Below are positions 24,751 through 39,400 of a DNA stretch of 64,000 bases, in pieces. Location: NCBI RefSeq assembly GCF_900104745.1, contig NZ_LT629732.1:4699981-4763980 (forward strand), written 5' to 3'. Below the pieces are notes generated by a model. That model was not told the DNA's origin, searched no databases, and saw only the letters and a list, made by a program, of their open reading frames with translations. The stretch comes from Actinopolymorpha singaporensis. Its GTDB lineage: Bacteria; Actinomycetota; Actinomycetes; Propionibacteriales; Actinopolymorphaceae. Made by a program: the position numbers and the translations under genes. How positions within the stretch are numbered: position 1 is the first letter of the stretch; each line of letters starts with the position of its first letter.

Positions 24751-25950
24751 TCAGGACTTCCCGAGGTCACGCTTGGCGGCGATCTTGCTGGGCAGTCCCC
24801 ACAGCTCCACGAACCCGCGGGCCAGCGACTGGTCGAACACGTCGCCCTCGTCGTAGGTCGCGAGGTTGAAGTCGTACAGCGAGGCGGCGCTCCGGCGACC
24901 GCTCACGACTGCCCGCCCACCGTGCAGGGTCATCCGGATGTCACCGGAGACCTGCTCCTGCGAGGCGTCCACAAAGCTGTCCAGCGCCCGCTTCAGCGGC
25001 GAGAACCACAGTCCGTCGTACACCAGCTCGGTCCAGCGCTGTTCGACCTGGCGCTTGAACCGCGCGAGGTCGCGTTCCACGGTGACGTTCTCCAGCTCCT
25101 GGTGCGCGGTGATCAGCGCGATCGCACCCGGCGCCTCGTAGACCTCCCGGCTCTTGATGCCGACCAGGCGGTCCTCCACCAGGTCGAGCCGGCCGACCCC
25201 TTGTGCCCCGGCGCGGGCGTTGAGCTGCTGGATCGCCTCGAGCATCGTCACCGGCTTGCCGTCGAGGGCGACCGGGCGACCGGCCTCGAAGGTCACCACC
25301 ACCTCGTCGGCCTCACGGGCAACTGCGGGGTCCTGGGTGTAGTCGTAGACGTCTTCGGTGGGAGCGTTCCACAGGTCCTCGAGGAACCCGGTCTCGACCG
25401 CCCGGCCCCAGACGTTCTGGTCGATGGAGAACGGCGACTTCTTGCTGACGTCGATCGGCAGACCGTGCTGCTCGGCGTAGGCGATCGCCTTCTCCCGGGT
25501 CCAGGCGAAGTCACGAACCGGAGCCAGCACCTTGAGGTCGGGGGCCAGCGCGCCGACACCCACCTCGAACCGGACCTGGTCGTTGCCCTTGCCGGTGCAG
25601 CCGTGCGCCACCACGCTCGCGCCGTGCTGTCGGGCCGCCCCGACGAGGTGCTTGACGATCAGCGGCCGGGACAGGGCGGAGACCAGGGGGTACCGCTCCA
25701 TGTACAGGGCATTCGTGGCGAGAGCGGGCAGGCAGTAGCCGTCGGCGAACTCGTCCTTGGCGTCCACGACGACGGCTTCGACCGCACCGCACTCCAGAGC
25801 CCGTTTGCGGATCGTGTCCAGATCCTCGCCGCCCTGGCCGACGTCGATCGCACAGGCCACGACCTCCGCACCGGTCTGCTCGGCGATCCAGCCGATCGCC
25901 ACGGAAGTGTCGAGCCCGCCCGAGTAGGCGAGCACCACGCGCTCGGTCAT
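24751..25950 (-). CDS. argG: argininosuccinate synthase
   Basis: A 399-residue ATP-dependent ligase joining citrulline and aspartate. [18 protein letters not shown] gives the PP-loop SGGLDTS at residues 10-16. Substrate segments include [14 protein letters not shown] and [14 protein letters not shown]. Length is standard for the bacterial short type. The start lies one nucleotide after the argR stop. The frame extends upstream to 26316 but only antisense or shadow sequence lies there. Confidence 0.97.
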   Translation of the reverse strand: MTERVVLAYSGGLDTSVAIGWIAEQTGAEVVACAIDVGQGGEDLDTIRKRALECGAVEAVVVDAKDEFADGYCLPALATNALYMERYPLVSALSRPLIVKHLVGAARQHGASVVAHGCTGKGNDQVRFEVGVGALAPDLKVLAPVRDFAWTREKAIAYAEQHGLPIDVSKKSPFSIDQNVWGRAVETGFLEDLWNAPTEDVYDYTQDPAVAREADEVVVTFEAGRPVALDGKPVTMLEAIQQLNARAGAQGVGRLDLVEDRLVGIKSREVYEAPGAIALITAHQELENVTVERDLARFKRQVEQRWTELVYDGLWFSPLKRALDSFVDASQEQVSGDIRMTLHGGRAVVSGRRSAASLYDFNLATYDEGDVFDQSLARGFVELWGLPSKIAAKRDLGKS

Positions 25951-25951
25951 G

Positions 25952-28816
<2,865 letters not shown>

Positions 28817-28820
<4 letters not shown>

Positions 28821-29851
28821 GCGTACGTTCCCTCCTGCTGCGCCGGCACCACCATGGTGCCGATGCCCTCGTCGGTGAAGATCTCCAGCAGCAGCGAGTG
28901 CGCGACCCGCCCGTCGATCACGTGCGCCTGCGGCACCCCGCCACGAACGGCCCGCAGGCACGCCTCCATCTTCGGCACCATGCCCGACGCCAGCGACGGC
29001 AGGAGCCCGGCCAGCTCGTGGGCGTCCAGCTCACTGATCACCTCGTCGCTGTTCGGCCAGTCGCGGTAGAGGCCCTCCACGTCGGTGAGCACGACCAGCT
29101 TGCGGGCTCCCAGCGCGGTGGCGAGGGCGGCCGCCGCCGTGTCGGCGTTGACGTTGTGCACCTGGCCGTCGACGTCGGGCGCGACGCTCGACACGACCGG
29201 GATACGACCGGCCTCGATCAGGTCGCGCACCGCCTCGGCGCGTACGGACACGACGTCGCCGACCAGGCCGATGTCGACCGCATCGCCGTCGACGGTGGCC
29301 GTGCGGCGTTCGGCCGTGAACAGACCGGCGTCCTCTCCGGACAGGCCGACCGCGAACGGACCGTGGGAGTTGACCAGCCCGACGAGCTCGCGCCCGACCT
29401 GGCCCACGAGTACCATCCGGACGACCTCCATCGCCTCAGGTGTGGTCACCCGCAGGCCGCCCCGGAACTCGCTGGGGATGTCGAGCCGGTTGAGCATCTC
29501 GCTGATCTGCGGGCCTCCGCCGTGCACGATCACAGGTCGCAGGCCGGCGTAGCGCAGGAACACGATGTCCTGGGCGAAGGCTCGCTTCAGCACGTCGTCG
29601 GTCATCGCGTTGCCGCCGTACTTGATCACGACGATCGAACCGTGGAACTGTTCGAACCACGGCAGCGCCTCGATCAGGGTCTCGGCCTTGCGCTGCGCCT
29701 GCAGACGGTCCCGGCTCTGGACCTGGGCGTGGCCCTTGGCCGGCGCGGCTCCGCCCGGTGTGCTCTGAGTGTTCGATGTGCTCGATGTGATCGGAGCGTT
29801 CGGAGCGTTCGGAGCGTTCGGAGCGTTCGGAGCGTTCGGTGTGGTGCTCAT
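28817..29851 (-). CDS. argB: acetylglutamate kinase with NAP-repeat head
   Basis: A 344-residue member of the amino-acid kinase family. The core starts near residue 47 ([18 protein letters not shown]). The nucleotide loop [11 protein letters not shown], the substrate loop [26 protein letters not shown] and the C-terminal [11 protein letters not shown] are all intact. Residues 5-19 are five Asn-Ala-Pro triplets followed by a Ser/Thr linker, an extension not seen in standard ArgB. Start choice is uncertain: ATG at 29851 (MSTTPNAP) or ATG at 29872 seven codons earlier, neither with a convincing Shine-Dalgarno. In many bacteria the kinase N-terminal helix carries arginine feedback, so the added head is worth noting. 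Confidence 0.93.
29793..29837 (-). repeat. 9-bp x 5 in-frame repeat in argB
   Basis: Five perfect copies of ggagcgttc (+ strand) encode the Asn-Ala-Pro triplets at the ArgB N terminus. Confidence 0.93.
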
Positions 29852-29902
29852 GCGGCGGCACGTCCCATGCATGGCTCGTGGTGCGCTGGTCGGTGGACTG
29901 GC

Positions 29903-31081
29903 TCAGGTGGAGTACGCGGAGTTTTCGTGGACGTAGGCATGGGTCAGGTCGTTGGTCCAGATGGTCGCCGACTCCTGCCCGGCCTTCAGATCGACGGTCA
30001 CCTCGACCTGGCGTGGGGAGAGGTCGACCAGGTCGCGGGACTCGCCGATTCCGCCGTCGCGGCACACCCACACGCCGTTGAAGGCGACGTCCAGGGTCGC
30101 GGGGTCGAACGCCGCCCGAGTGGTGCCCACCGCGGCAAGGATCCTGCCCCAGTTGGCGTCCTTGCCGTAGACGGCGCACTTGAAGAGGTTGTTCCGGGCG
30201 ATGGCCCGGGCGGCGTCCAGCGCGTCCTGCTGGGTCGCGGCGTGCACCACCTCGATCGCGATGTCGTGCTCGGCACCCTCGGCGTCACCGATCAACTGCT
30301 GGCCGAGATCGTGGCAGACGGCGGTCAACCCGGCAGTGAACTCCTCGTGGGTGGGCGTGACGCCGGACGCGCCGCTGGCCATCAACAGGACCGTGTCGTT
30401 GGTGGACATGCATCCGTCGGAGTCGAGCCGGTCGAACGTCGCCGACGTGGCCGCACGCAGGGCGAGGTCGGCGGCAACCGGGTCGAGCGCGGCGTCGGTG
30501 GTGATCACCACGAGCATGGTCGCCAGCGAGGGCGCGAGCATGCCGGCCCCCTTGGCCATCCCGCCGATGGACCAGCCCGCCCCGGCGTGCGTCGCCTGCT
30601 TGGCCCGGGTGTCGGTGGTCATGATCGCGGTCGCGGCCGCCTGGCCGCCGTCGTCGGACAGCTTCGCGACGGCTTCGGTGAGGCCACCGAGCAGCTTGTC
30701 GCGGTCGAGGAGCTCGCCGATCAGGCCGGTCGAACAGATCGCGACGTCGATGGCTGCGGTCGCTTCGGCACCGGGAGCGGCCGCGGCGGTCAGCTGCTGC
30801 GCGGTGTGCTCCGCGCTCGCGTGGGTCGTCTGGAAACCCTCCGGGCCGGTGTAGCAGTTGGCGCCGCCGGAGTTGAGGGCAACTGCCCGGACCTGACCGT
30901 CCTTGCAGACCTGCTCACTCCACAGCACCGGGTTGGCCTTGCAGCGGTTGTCGGTGAACACGGCTGCGGCGGTGAACGAGGGGCCGTCGTTGACGACCAG
31001 GGCGACGTCGGGGTTGCCGCTCGGCTTGAGCCCGGCGGTCACGCCGGCGGCCCGGAAGCCGATGGGGGTGGTGACGGACAA
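29903..31081 (-). CDS. argJ: bifunctional glutamate N-acetyltransferase / ornithine acetyltransferase
   Basis: A 392-residue Ntn-type enzyme that recycles the acetyl group between acetylornithine and glutamate. The self-cleavage site is KGAGMLAPSLATML, with the new N-terminal Thr in ATML. LNSGGANCYTG and the C-terminal GKDANWGRILAAVG are family blocks. The start codon is TTG (31079-31081), with AAAGG seven nucleotides upstream, and the protein then reads SVTTPIGFRAAG as in relatives. The 162-nt gap to argC holds no visible gene. Confidence 0.95.
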   Translation of the reverse strand: MSVTTPIGFRAAGVTAGLKPSGNPDVALVVNDGPSFTAAAVFTDNRCKANPVLWSEQVCKDGQVRAVALNSGGANCYTGPEGFQTTHASAEHTAQQLTAAAAPGAEATAAIDVAICSTGLIGELLDRDKLLGGLTEAVAKLSDDGGQAAATAIMTTDTRAKQATHAGAGWSIGGMAKGAGMLAPSLATMLVVITTDAALDPVAADLALRAATSATFDRLDSDGCMSTNDTVLLMASGASGVTPTHEEFTAGLTAVCHDLGQQLIGDAEGAEHDIAIEVVHAATQQDALDAARAIARNNLFKCAVYGKDANWGRILAAVGTTRAAFDPATLDVAFNGVWVCRDGGIGESRDLVDLSPRQVEVTVDLKAGQESATIWTNDLTHAYVHENSAYST

Positions 31082-31243
31082 GGGAGTGCCTTTCGGGGGC
31101 GAGGATCGGGTGCTGACGACGCGGTCCGGCCAGGTCGCCAGGCAACGGTGACGTGCCGGGCTATCGCCGGGGCCCGCCTCGTCGTCGCCGGTAGCGATGC
31201 CCGCTCCACTGTCCGCCGCTCGCGGCGGTCCTGCACCGGATGC

Positions 31244-32353
<1,110 letters not shown>

Positions 32354-32408
32354 TCACATGTTCACACGGGCGTCCGGCGCCTCCCGCACCGCCGCCCGGG
32401 CTCAGGAA

Positions 32409-34760
32409 TCACTTCCCAGTGGCGCCGCTCAACGTGAGCTCCTCCGAGAAGTGACAGGCGGCGAGGTGGTGTGCCCCCGTCTCCCGCAGGGCCGGAACCT
32501 CCGAGACGCAGCGGTCCGGCCGTACGTGCGGGCACCGGGTGTGGAACAGGCACCCCGAGGGCGGGTTCGCCGCGTCCGGTAGGTCGTCCGGAAGCCCGTG
32601 CTCGTGCCGCGCCCGCCGGTTGTGCGGATCCGGCAGCGGCACGGCGTTCAGCAACGCCTCGGTGTAGGGGTGGTGCGGCTGGGTGTACAGCGAGGAGGTG
32701 TCGGCGGTCTCCACGATCGAGCCGAGGTACATCACCGTCACCCGGTCGCACAGGTGCTCCACCACGGACAGGTCGTGGGAGATGAACAGGTACGTCAGGT
32801 CGAACTGCGCTTGCAGGTCGGCCAGCAGGTTCAGGATCTGCGCCCGGACGGACACGTCCAGCGCCGACACCGCCTCGTCCGCGATCACCAGTCGCGGCTC
32901 GGTGATCAGGGCGCGGGCGATGTTGATCCGCTGGCGTTCACCGCCGGAGAACGCGTGGGGGTAGCGCCGCATGTACTCCGGCCGCAGGCCGCACCGGCGC
33001 AGCATGTCCGCCACCCGGTCCTGCAGCTCCGAGCCGCTGGCGAGGTTGTTCGTCCGCAGCGGCTCCCCCACGAGTTGCAGCAGCGTCATCCGGGGGTTCA
33101 GGGAGGAGAACGGGTCCTGGAAGATGACCCGGATCTCCCGGCGGTACGGCGCGAGCTCGCGGTTGCGCAACCGGGCCAGGTCGACCGTCTCGCCGTTGGG
33201 CCGGCGGTACTGGATCTGGCCGGAGCTGGGCTGGAGCACTCTGGCGAGGCAGCGGCCGAGCGTCGTCTTCCCACACCCGGACTCACCCACCAGGCCGAGC
33301 GTCTCCCCCGGCGCGATGTCGAAGTCGACCGAGTCCACCGCGCGAACGGCGCCGGTGGTGCGGCCGAACATCCCCCGCTTGATCGGGAAGTGCATCGACA
33401 GGTCGCGCACCTCGACCAGCGGAGCGCCCGAAGTGTCGCGCGACCGGGATCCGTTGGGGGCGGGACGCTCCCGCACCTGGACCGCGGCGCCACCTGTCCC
33501 GGCCGTCCCGGCCCCACCTCCAGCACCGCCACCCGTCGAGGTCGACCGCGCCACCGAACCCTCCGGTGCCGCCTCGCCGTTGGCCGCACGCCCTCCGCCG
33601 GTCCTGGCCGCGCCCACGCCGGTCAGCTCGCCCTGCTCGTCGTACAGGTGACACTGGGCCAGGTGGTCGCTCCCGAAACGCACCAGCGGCGGGTCCTGCT
33701 GGTCGCACACGCCGGCGATCACGTGGTCGCACCGGGTGTGGAACGGGCAGCCTGCCGGGCGGTTCTGCGGGTGCGGCACCATGCCGCGGATCGCGGCCAG
33801 GCGCTGGCGCCCCCGCTCGCCCGATCCGCGCATGGTGGGGATCGAACGCAGCAGGGCCTGGGTGTACGGGTGCTTCGGCTCGTCGAAGATCTCGCGCACG
33901 GTGCCGTGCTCGGCGACCTTGCCGAGGTACATGACCGTCACCTCGTCGGCGATCTCCGCCACCACGCCCAGGTCATGGGTGATGAAGACCATCGCCATCC
34001 CGGTCTGGTCCTGCAGGTCCTTCAGCAGGTCGAGGATGCGGGCCTGCGTGGTGACGTCCAGCGCGGTGGTGGGCTCGTCCGCGATCAGCAACGCCGGGTC
34101 GCAGGACAACGCGATGGCGATCATCACCCGCTGGCACATGCCGCCGGACAGCTGGAACGGATAGGCGTCCATCCGGCGTTCCGGCTGCGGGATGCCGACG
34201 CGGCGCAGCTGCGCGACGGCCCGCTCGTGCGCCTCCTCCTTCGAAAGCGGGAGGTGCAGCTGGATCGCCTCGACGAGCTGGTCGCCAACGGTGTACATCG
34301 GCGACAGCGAGGCCATCGGCTCCTGGAACACCATGCCGATCTCGGCGCCGCGTACCCGGCGGATCTCCTCACCGCGCGGGTCGAGCTTGGCGAGGTCGGT
34401 CCAGTCGGCGTCCGGGCTCGGCCGCCAGTCGATCCGGCCGCCGGCGATCGCGCCGGGTCGCTCGACGAGCTGCAGGATCGACCGGGCCGTCACCGACTTT
34501 CCGCAGCCGGACTCGCCTACGACGCAGACCGTACGCCCTTTCGGCACCGTCAGATCGACGCCGTCGACCGCGCGGACGACGCCCTCCCGGCTGGTGAAGT
34601 GCGTGTGCAGGTCGGTGATGCGCAACAGTGTCGACTGGTCGGCATCCGCACTCGGTGCCGGGCCGGGCGCGGCGCCCGGGCCACGGCCTCGGCCACGCCC
34701 ACGGGCGCGGTCACGCCGGCCGCCGCCCTCGGCGACCTCGGAGCGACTGAACTGGTTCAT
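32409..34760 (-). CDS. fused DppD-DppF type ABC transporter ATPase
   Basis: A 783-residue protein made of two oligopeptide-type ATPases in one chain. Domain 1 has Walker A GESGCGKS (82-89), LSGGMCQR and [12 protein letters not shown]. Domain 2 has Walker A GESGCGKT (492-499), FSGGERQR and [12 protein letters not shown], where Ala replaces the usual Pro. Each is followed by the oligopeptide C-terminal region with four Cys (first set C338, C344, C352, C370), a pattern reported to hold an Fe-S cluster in mycobacterial DppD. The head (5-40) is Arg/Gly-rich and the linker (about 385-445) Gly/Ala-rich. It energises the permeases encoded just upstream; fusion fixes the two ATPases in 1:1 ratio. Confidence 0.9.
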   Translation of the reverse strand: MNQFSRSEVAEGGGRRDRARGRGRGRGPGAAPGPAPSADADQSTLLRITDLHTHFTSREGVVRAVDGVDLTVPKGRTVCVVGESGCGKSVTARSILQLVERPGAIAGGRIDWRPSPDADWTDLAKLDPRGEEIRRVRGAEIGMVFQEPMASLSPMYTVGDQLVEAIQLHLPLSKEEAHERAVAQLRRVGIPQPERRMDAYPFQLSGGMCQRVMIAIALSCDPALLIADEPTTALDVTTQARILDLLKDLQDQTGMAMVFITHDLGVVAEIADEVTVMYLGKVAEHGTVREIFDEPKHPYTQALLRSIPTMRGSGERGRQRLAAIRGMVPHPQNRPAGCPFHTRCDHVIAGVCDQQDPPLVRFGSDHLAQCHLYDEQGELTGVGAARTGGGRAANGEAAPEGSVARSTSTGGGAGGGAGTAGTGGAAVQVRERPAPNGSRSRDTSGAPLVEVRDLSMHFPIKRGMFGRTTGAVRAVDSVDFDIAPGETLGLVGESGCGKTTLGRCLARVLQPSSGQIQYRRPNGETVDLARLRNRELAPYRREIRVIFQDPFSSLNPRMTLLQLVGEPLRTNNLASGSELQDRVADMLRRCGLRPEYMRRYPHAFSGGERQRINIARALITEPRLVIADEAVSALDVSVRAQILNLLADLQAQFDLTYLFISHDLSVVEHLCDRVTVMYLGSIVETADTSSLYTQPHHPYTEALLNAVPLPDPHNRRARHEHGLPDDLPDAANPPSGCLFHTRCPHVRPDRCVSEVPALRETGAHHLAACHFSEELTLSGATGK

Positions 34761-34862
34761 TCGGCTCTCCTCACCGCCGGCTCGTCGCCGGCGTCGCGGC
34801 CGTGGGTTCCGGTTGCCGGCCGGCGTCGCCCGCCGGCCCGACCAAGGTCTCCACCACGGATG

Positions 34863-36038
34863 TCAGTGCTTGTACGGGTCCGCCGCGTCACGCAGGCCGT
34901 CACCGAGGAAGTTCAGCGCGAGGACGGCGACCACCACCGTCGCACCGGGCAGCAGGAGCCACGGTGCGGTGGCCACCGCCCGGATGTTCTGCGCCTCCTG
35001 CAGGAGGACGCCCCAGCTCACCACCGGTGCCTGCAGTCCCAGCCCCAGGAAGGACAGGGACGTCTCGGCGAGGATCATGCCCGGGATCGACAGCGTGAGC
35101 GAGGCGATCAGGTAGCTGGAGAACGACGGGAGCATGTGCCGGAAGATGATCCGCGGCTGGCTGGCACCGTCGATCGTCGCGGCCGTCACGAAGTCCTCCT
35201 CCCGCAGCGACAGGAACCGGCTGCGCACCACCCGGGCCAGGTGCGTCCAGGCGATCATCGACAGGATGACTGTGACCGCGAAGTACCGCTTCAACGGACC
35301 CCAGCCAGGTGGCACCGCGGCCGCCAGACCGAGCCACAGCGGCAGTGTGGGTACGGACATGAAGAACTCCACCCCGCGCTGGATGACCGTGTCCACGACG
35401 CCGCCGAAGAAGCCGGACACCCCGCCGAGCACCACGCCGAGGACGAACGCGAGCGCCACCCCGACCAGGCCGATGGACATCGACACCCGGGAACCGTGGA
35501 TGATCCGGGACAGCAGGTCGTGGCCGTTGCGGTCGGCGCCGATGAGGTACATCGGCGGTCCCTTCGGCCCGTTGCTCGGCCCGATCAGGTGCCGGTCACC
35601 AGGGATGAGCCCGAACAGCTTGTACGACTCGCCCTTGGCGAACAGGCTCACCGGCACCTTCTTGTGCTCGTCGGTGGTCCAGGTGAGCTCCAGCGTCGTG
35701 GGGTCCTGTTTGGACTTGTAGCCGTAGACGTACATGCCCCACTTGCCGTCGTCGACGAAGTGCAGTCGTTGCGGCGGCGCGTAGGCATAGTCGGGGTTGT
35801 AGTGCCCGCTGGAGTACGGCGCGAGGAACTCCGCGAAGATCGCCAGCACGTAGATAAACAGCGTCACCACCAGTCCGGCCATGGCGAGCTTGTGCCGCTT
35901 GAAGCCCCACCACACCAGCTTCCACTGTGGTGCGACGGCGATCGCCGTGTCGCCGCTCACGCCCGCCTCGGCGACCGGCGCGTCCGGCTCGACGACCGGG
36001 CCGGTTCCCTCGTCCGCGGGAAGTGTCTGCTGTGTCAT
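34863..36038 (-). CDS. DppC-type ABC permease with large external insertion
   Basis: A 391-residue permease. The N-terminal helix (LAMAGLVVTLFIYVLAIFAEFLAPY, about 50-75) is followed by some 110 extracytoplasmic residues (HYNPDYAYAPPQRLHF... to MYLIGADRNGHDLLSRII), where standard DppC has about 30. The BPD_transp_1 domain follows with five further helices and the EAA-type loop VTAATIDGASQPRIIFRHMLP. The insertion is typical of a subclass that works with unusually large binding proteins, as here. It begins 12 nt after the DppB-type gene. Confidence 0.88.
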   Translation of the reverse strand: MTQQTLPADEGTGPVVEPDAPVAEAGVSGDTAIAVAPQWKLVWWGFKRHKLAMAGLVVTLFIYVLAIFAEFLAPYSSGHYNPDYAYAPPQRLHFVDDGKWGMYVYGYKSKQDPTTLELTWTTDEHKKVPVSLFAKGESYKLFGLIPGDRHLIGPSNGPKGPPMYLIGADRNGHDLLSRIIHGSRVSMSIGLVGVALAFVLGVVLGGVSGFFGGVVDTVIQRGVEFFMSVPTLPLWLGLAAAVPPGWGPLKRYFAVTVILSMIAWTHLARVVRSRFLSLREEDFVTAATIDGASQPRIIFRHMLPSFSSYLIASLTLSIPGMILAETSLSFLGLGLQAPVVSWGVLLQEAQNIRAVATAPWLLLPGATVVVAVLALNFLGDGLRDAADPYKH

Positions 36039-36050
36039 CGTCGCTCCCGC

Positions 36051-37040
36051 CTACCGGTGGCTGAGCCGGACCCGGGGGTCCAACCAGGCCAGGGCGATGT
36101 CGGAGATCAGGGTGCCGATCACGGTGAGCACGCTCACGATCAGGATGATCGATCCCGCGAGGTACATGTCCTGGCTCTTAAGCGCGTCCAGGAGCAACGG
36201 CCCGGTCGTCTGCAGCGACAGCACCTGCGCCACGATGACCTCACCGGAGACCAGCCCGGGGAGCACCCACCCGATCGTGGAGACGAACGGGTTCAGCGCG
36301 ACGCGCAGCGGATACTTCACCGTGAGCCGGCGTTCGGGCATACCCCTGGCCCGGGCGGCGACGACGTAGGGCTTGTGCAACTCGTCCAGAAGGTTCGCGC
36401 GCAACACCCGGACCAGGCCTGCGGTGCCGGCGGCACCCAGGACGACCACCGGCACCCACAGGTGACTGAGCAGGTCGATCAGCTTGCCGAGGTTCCACTG
36501 CGAGTCCACGTAGTCCTGGGAGAACAACCCCCCGACGCTGAGCCCGAAGTAGTTGAGTCCGACCCACATCAGGACCAGCGCGATCAGGAAGTTCGGGACG
36601 GCCAGCCCGAGGAAGCCCAGCGTGGTGGCCACGTAGTCGCCGACGGAGTACTGCCGGACCGCGGAGTAGACGCCGATGGGGAACGCGACGGCCCAGGTGA
36701 ACAGCAGCGTGGTGATCGCCAGCACGACGGTGAGTCCCAGCCGCTCGCTCAGCAGCGCGGACACCGGTTTGTTCCAGGCGAACGACATGCCGAAGTCGCC
36801 GTGGAGGATGCCGCCGATCCACTTGAGGTACTGGATGTAGACCGGCTGGTCGAGCCCGTACCTTGCCGACAGCGCCGCCAACTGCGCCTTGTCGATCTGG
36901 TCGCCCTGCGACTGCAGCTGGGACACGATCGTGGTCAGGTAGTCGCCTGGCGGCAGTTGGATGATGATGAACGCCACCACGGAGATGGCGAAGACGGTCG
37001 GGATCATCAACAGGATCCGCCGCCCCATGTACGTCAACAT
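36051..37040 (-). CDS. DppB-type ABC permease
   Basis: A 329-residue permease with six transmembrane helices. It starts MLTYMGRRILLMIPTVFAISV as in DppB/OppB, has a FGMSFAWNKPVSALLSERL loop and the EAA loop YVVAARARGMPERRLTVKYPLRVALNP for contact with the ATPase. It pairs with the DppC-type protein as the membrane channel. It lies 49 nt after the binding-protein gene. Confidence 0.9.
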   Translation of the reverse strand: MLTYMGRRILLMIPTVFAISVVAFIIIQLPPGDYLTTIVSQLQSQGDQIDKAQLAALSARYGLDQPVYIQYLKWIGGILHGDFGMSFAWNKPVSALLSERLGLTVVLAITTLLFTWAVAFPIGVYSAVRQYSVGDYVATTLGFLGLAVPNFLIALVLMWVGLNYFGLSVGGLFSQDYVDSQWNLGKLIDLLSHLWVPVVVLGAAGTAGLVRVLRANLLDELHKPYVVAARARGMPERRLTVKYPLRVALNPFVSTIGWVLPGLVSGEVIVAQVLSLQTTGPLLLDALKSQDMYLAGSIILIVSVLTVIGTLISDIALAWLDPRVRLSHR

Positions 37041-37089
37041 GTCCGGCTACCTCCTCGCACCGCGCTCACGTGGGCAGTCGTCGGGTGGG

Positions 37090-39057
37090 TCAGGACTTGA
37101 ACCACTGCTCGGGATTGCTCAGGGCAGGCGTCGCCATGATGGACGCCTCCGGCATCTTGGCCGGCACGTTGTGGAGGTTGTTCTTCACGATGCCGTAGGT
37201 GTTGGGGATCCGCACGCAGCCGATGCAGTAGAACTGCTCCTTGGCGATCTGCAGGATCTGCTTGTAGATCGCCTTCTGCTCGTTCTCGTCGATGGTGGCG
37301 ATGAGCTGGCGGTACAACTGCATCTGCTTCTTCGGCGCGGCCGGTGGCTCCTCACCCTCCTTGCCGTAGGTGTTGAACCACTGCTGCCACAGCTCGGCGT
37401 AGTTGGACTCGCCGCTGAACGGGAAGTACCAGCGGGGTTCGAGCATCTCGATCAGCAGGCCGCCGTCACCCATCCACACCGCGGCGTCGTGCTCGTTGGC
37501 GGTCGCGTCCTTGCGCTCGTAGAAGAGCGTGCGGTCCTCGTTCTTCATCTGGGCGTCGACACCGACCTTGCGCCAGAACTGCGTGACGAGGTCGGTTCCG
37601 TCGACCCAGGACGGTGTGAGGGACGGGCTGGCCACCTCGACCTGGATGATCAGCCGCTTGCCGTCAGGACGCAGGCGGTAGCCCGCCGAGTCCTTCTTCG
37701 TCAGGCCTGCCTTGTCCAGGTAGGAGTTCGCCTTCGCCACGTCGTACTCGGTGTACTGCTTGGCGAACTCCTCGTCGTAGAACTCCGACCGCTCGTCGGG
37801 TGCGGCCTGCCACGGCACGCCCTGTCGCTGGAAGACGGTCTTGATCATCTCCGGGCGGTCGATGGCGTGTGAGAGCCCGATGCGGAAGTTCTTGTCCTGG
37901 AAGATTTTCCGGACCACCGGGTCCTTGTGGTTGAGGTTCAGCGAGATGACGATGTCGTTCATCACCGTGTTCTCGAGGGTGATGAAGTGGTACTGACCCT
38001 TCTCCCGGCCGCGGGCGAGCACGGGCTTGTTCGGCAGCGTGTTGATGTGCCGGGTCGTCATGTCCAGTTCGCCGTTGGATCCCTTGAGCAGGAGCACCTG
38101 AACGTCGGAGATGACGTCGTAGTTGGCCCGGTCGAGGTAGGGAAGCTGCCTGCCGTCGGGGTCGGTCTTGAAGTAGTACGGGTTGCGCTCGAACGTCACC
38201 CGGCTTCCCGTGCCCAGCGGGTTCTTCGTCACCCAGGCGCACAGCGTCGGCAGCTCGGGGTTGCCCCAGTGGTCGTTCTTGGAGCCGAACAGGTCGGTCC
38301 AGGCAGTCATCTTCTGCTGCTTGGCGAGCTTCTCCGCGTCGGGGTTGTACTTCTTGTGGAACTGCTGGAGGTAGTGCTTCGGGGCGAAGAAGACGTTGTA
38401 CGCCAGCTTGCTGCGGAACAGGCCGTTCGGCTTCGGGAAGGTCACCTTCACCGACACGTCGTCGACCTTCGTGAGCTTCGCCGGCTGCCCGGCGCTGCTG
38501 ATCCAGTCCGGCACCACCGGGCTCAGCTCCGAGTTGAGCAACCAGTCGTTGAAGCCGAACTCGAGGTCGTCGGCGGTGAACGGCTTTCCGTCGGACCACT
38601 TCATGCCCTCGCGGAGCTTGATGGTGAACTCGTCGCCCTTGTCGTTGGGGGTGACCGACTCCGCGATGTTCGGGATGATCTTCCGCCCGGTGGGATCGAA
38701 CCGCAGCAGGGCTTCGTATCCCATGGTGCGTCCCAGCCAGGGGGTGTCCGCGGCATTGAGCATGACGCTCTTGAACGTTCCGCCGTAGGTGCCGACCTTC
38801 TCCGCCGGCTGCACGACGAGGGGGTTCTTCGGGAGCCGTTGTTCGAGCTTGGGCAGCTTCCCGGCCTTGACCTGCTGCGCCAGCATCGGCGCTTCCTTGC
38901 CCTTCGCCTTCTGCGCGGCTCCTCCGGCGGCCTTCTTGCCACCGCTCGGATCCGTGGACAGGAACGAACATCCGGACAACGAGGCGGTGGCGAGCGCCCC
39001 GCCTCCCCACATCAACAGGTCTCTACGGCTGGGACGTGGGGACTCGGGTGGCGTCAT
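37090..39057 (-). CDS. Tat-exported lipoprotein, ABC solute-binding protein family 5
   Basis: A 655-residue extracytoplasmic binding protein. The signal has a twin-arginine motif (RPSRRDLLMWGGGALATASLSGC) and a lipobox LSGC, so it is exported folded and lipid-anchored. The mature part is SBP_bac_5: TFKSVMLNAADTPWLGRT, then EFTIKLREGMKWSDGKPFTADDLEFGFN. It is about 100 residues longer than DppA. This large subclass includes oligosaccharide as well as peptide binders, and the LacI-type operator upstream favours a sugar; the ligand cannot be decided here. ATG at 39057 has GGAGG 6 nt upstream. Confidence 0.88.
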   Translation of the reverse strand: MTPPESPRPSRRDLLMWGGGALATASLSGCSFLSTDPSGGKKAAGGAAQKAKGKEAPMLAQQVKAGKLPKLEQRLPKNPLVVQPAEKVGTYGGTFKSVMLNAADTPWLGRTMGYEALLRFDPTGRKIIPNIAESVTPNDKGDEFTIKLREGMKWSDGKPFTADDLEFGFNDWLLNSELSPVVPDWISSAGQPAKLTKVDDVSVKVTFPKPNGLFRSKLAYNVFFAPKHYLQQFHKKYNPDAEKLAKQQKMTAWTDLFGSKNDHWGNPELPTLCAWVTKNPLGTGSRVTFERNPYYFKTDPDGRQLPYLDRANYDVISDVQVLLLKGSNGELDMTTRHINTLPNKPVLARGREKGQYHFITLENTVMNDIVISLNLNHKDPVVRKIFQDKNFRIGLSHAIDRPEMIKTVFQRQGVPWQAAPDERSEFYDEEFAKQYTEYDVAKANSYLDKAGLTKKDSAGYRLRPDGKRLIIQVEVASPSLTPSWVDGTDLVTQFWRKVGVDAQMKNEDRTLFYERKDATANEHDAAVWMGDGGLLIEMLEPRWYFPFSGESNYAELWQQWFNTYGKEGEEPPAAPKKQMQLYRQLIATIDENEQKAIYKQILQIAKEQFYCIGCVRIPNTYGIVKNNLHNVPAKMPEASIMATPALSNPEQWFKS

Positions 39058-39400
39058 CGCGCACCTCCATGATTCGGGCCTCGGGAGCGTCTCCTCGATG
39101 TGACAGGTAAGCGCTCTCCCGAGGTGTGACTGCACGGGATACTGGGCTGTCCGGACTTGCGCGCGTTACATCGGCCCGCCACCAGACCACGGCTGCAGGA
39201 GCCGGGCATCGCGATGCTGGTGAGGCCGGTTCGAGGAACATAAGGGACGGATCCCACCCGCACAACAGTTACGTCCGTTTGCCTACCGTCGTACGTCCAC
39301 AACTGGACGCGGGCCGAGCGTGCCATCGAGTGCGCCGATGCGCGCCGACGTGAGATGCGCCGACGGCGCCCTCCGGGAGCTGCCGCCAGGTGCGCGCCGG
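39058..39400 (-). promoter_or_regulatory. 343-bp control region of the ABC importer operon, with LacI-type operator
   Basis: No gene is supported here. At 39105-39120 (+ strand aggtaagcgctctccc) an imperfect palindrome centred on AGCGCT matches the operator shape of LacI-family regulators, which often control sugar importers in actinobacteria (compare the CebR operator, TGGGAGCGCTCCCA). It lies about 50 bp before the binding-protein start. No regulator gene adjoins it. Confidence 0.5.

Noticed and set aside
32598-37100. 1500-codon plus-strand open frame
   Set aside because: It lies antisense to the ABC importer genes; GC-rich antisense frames stay open by composition, and it has no recognisable domain.
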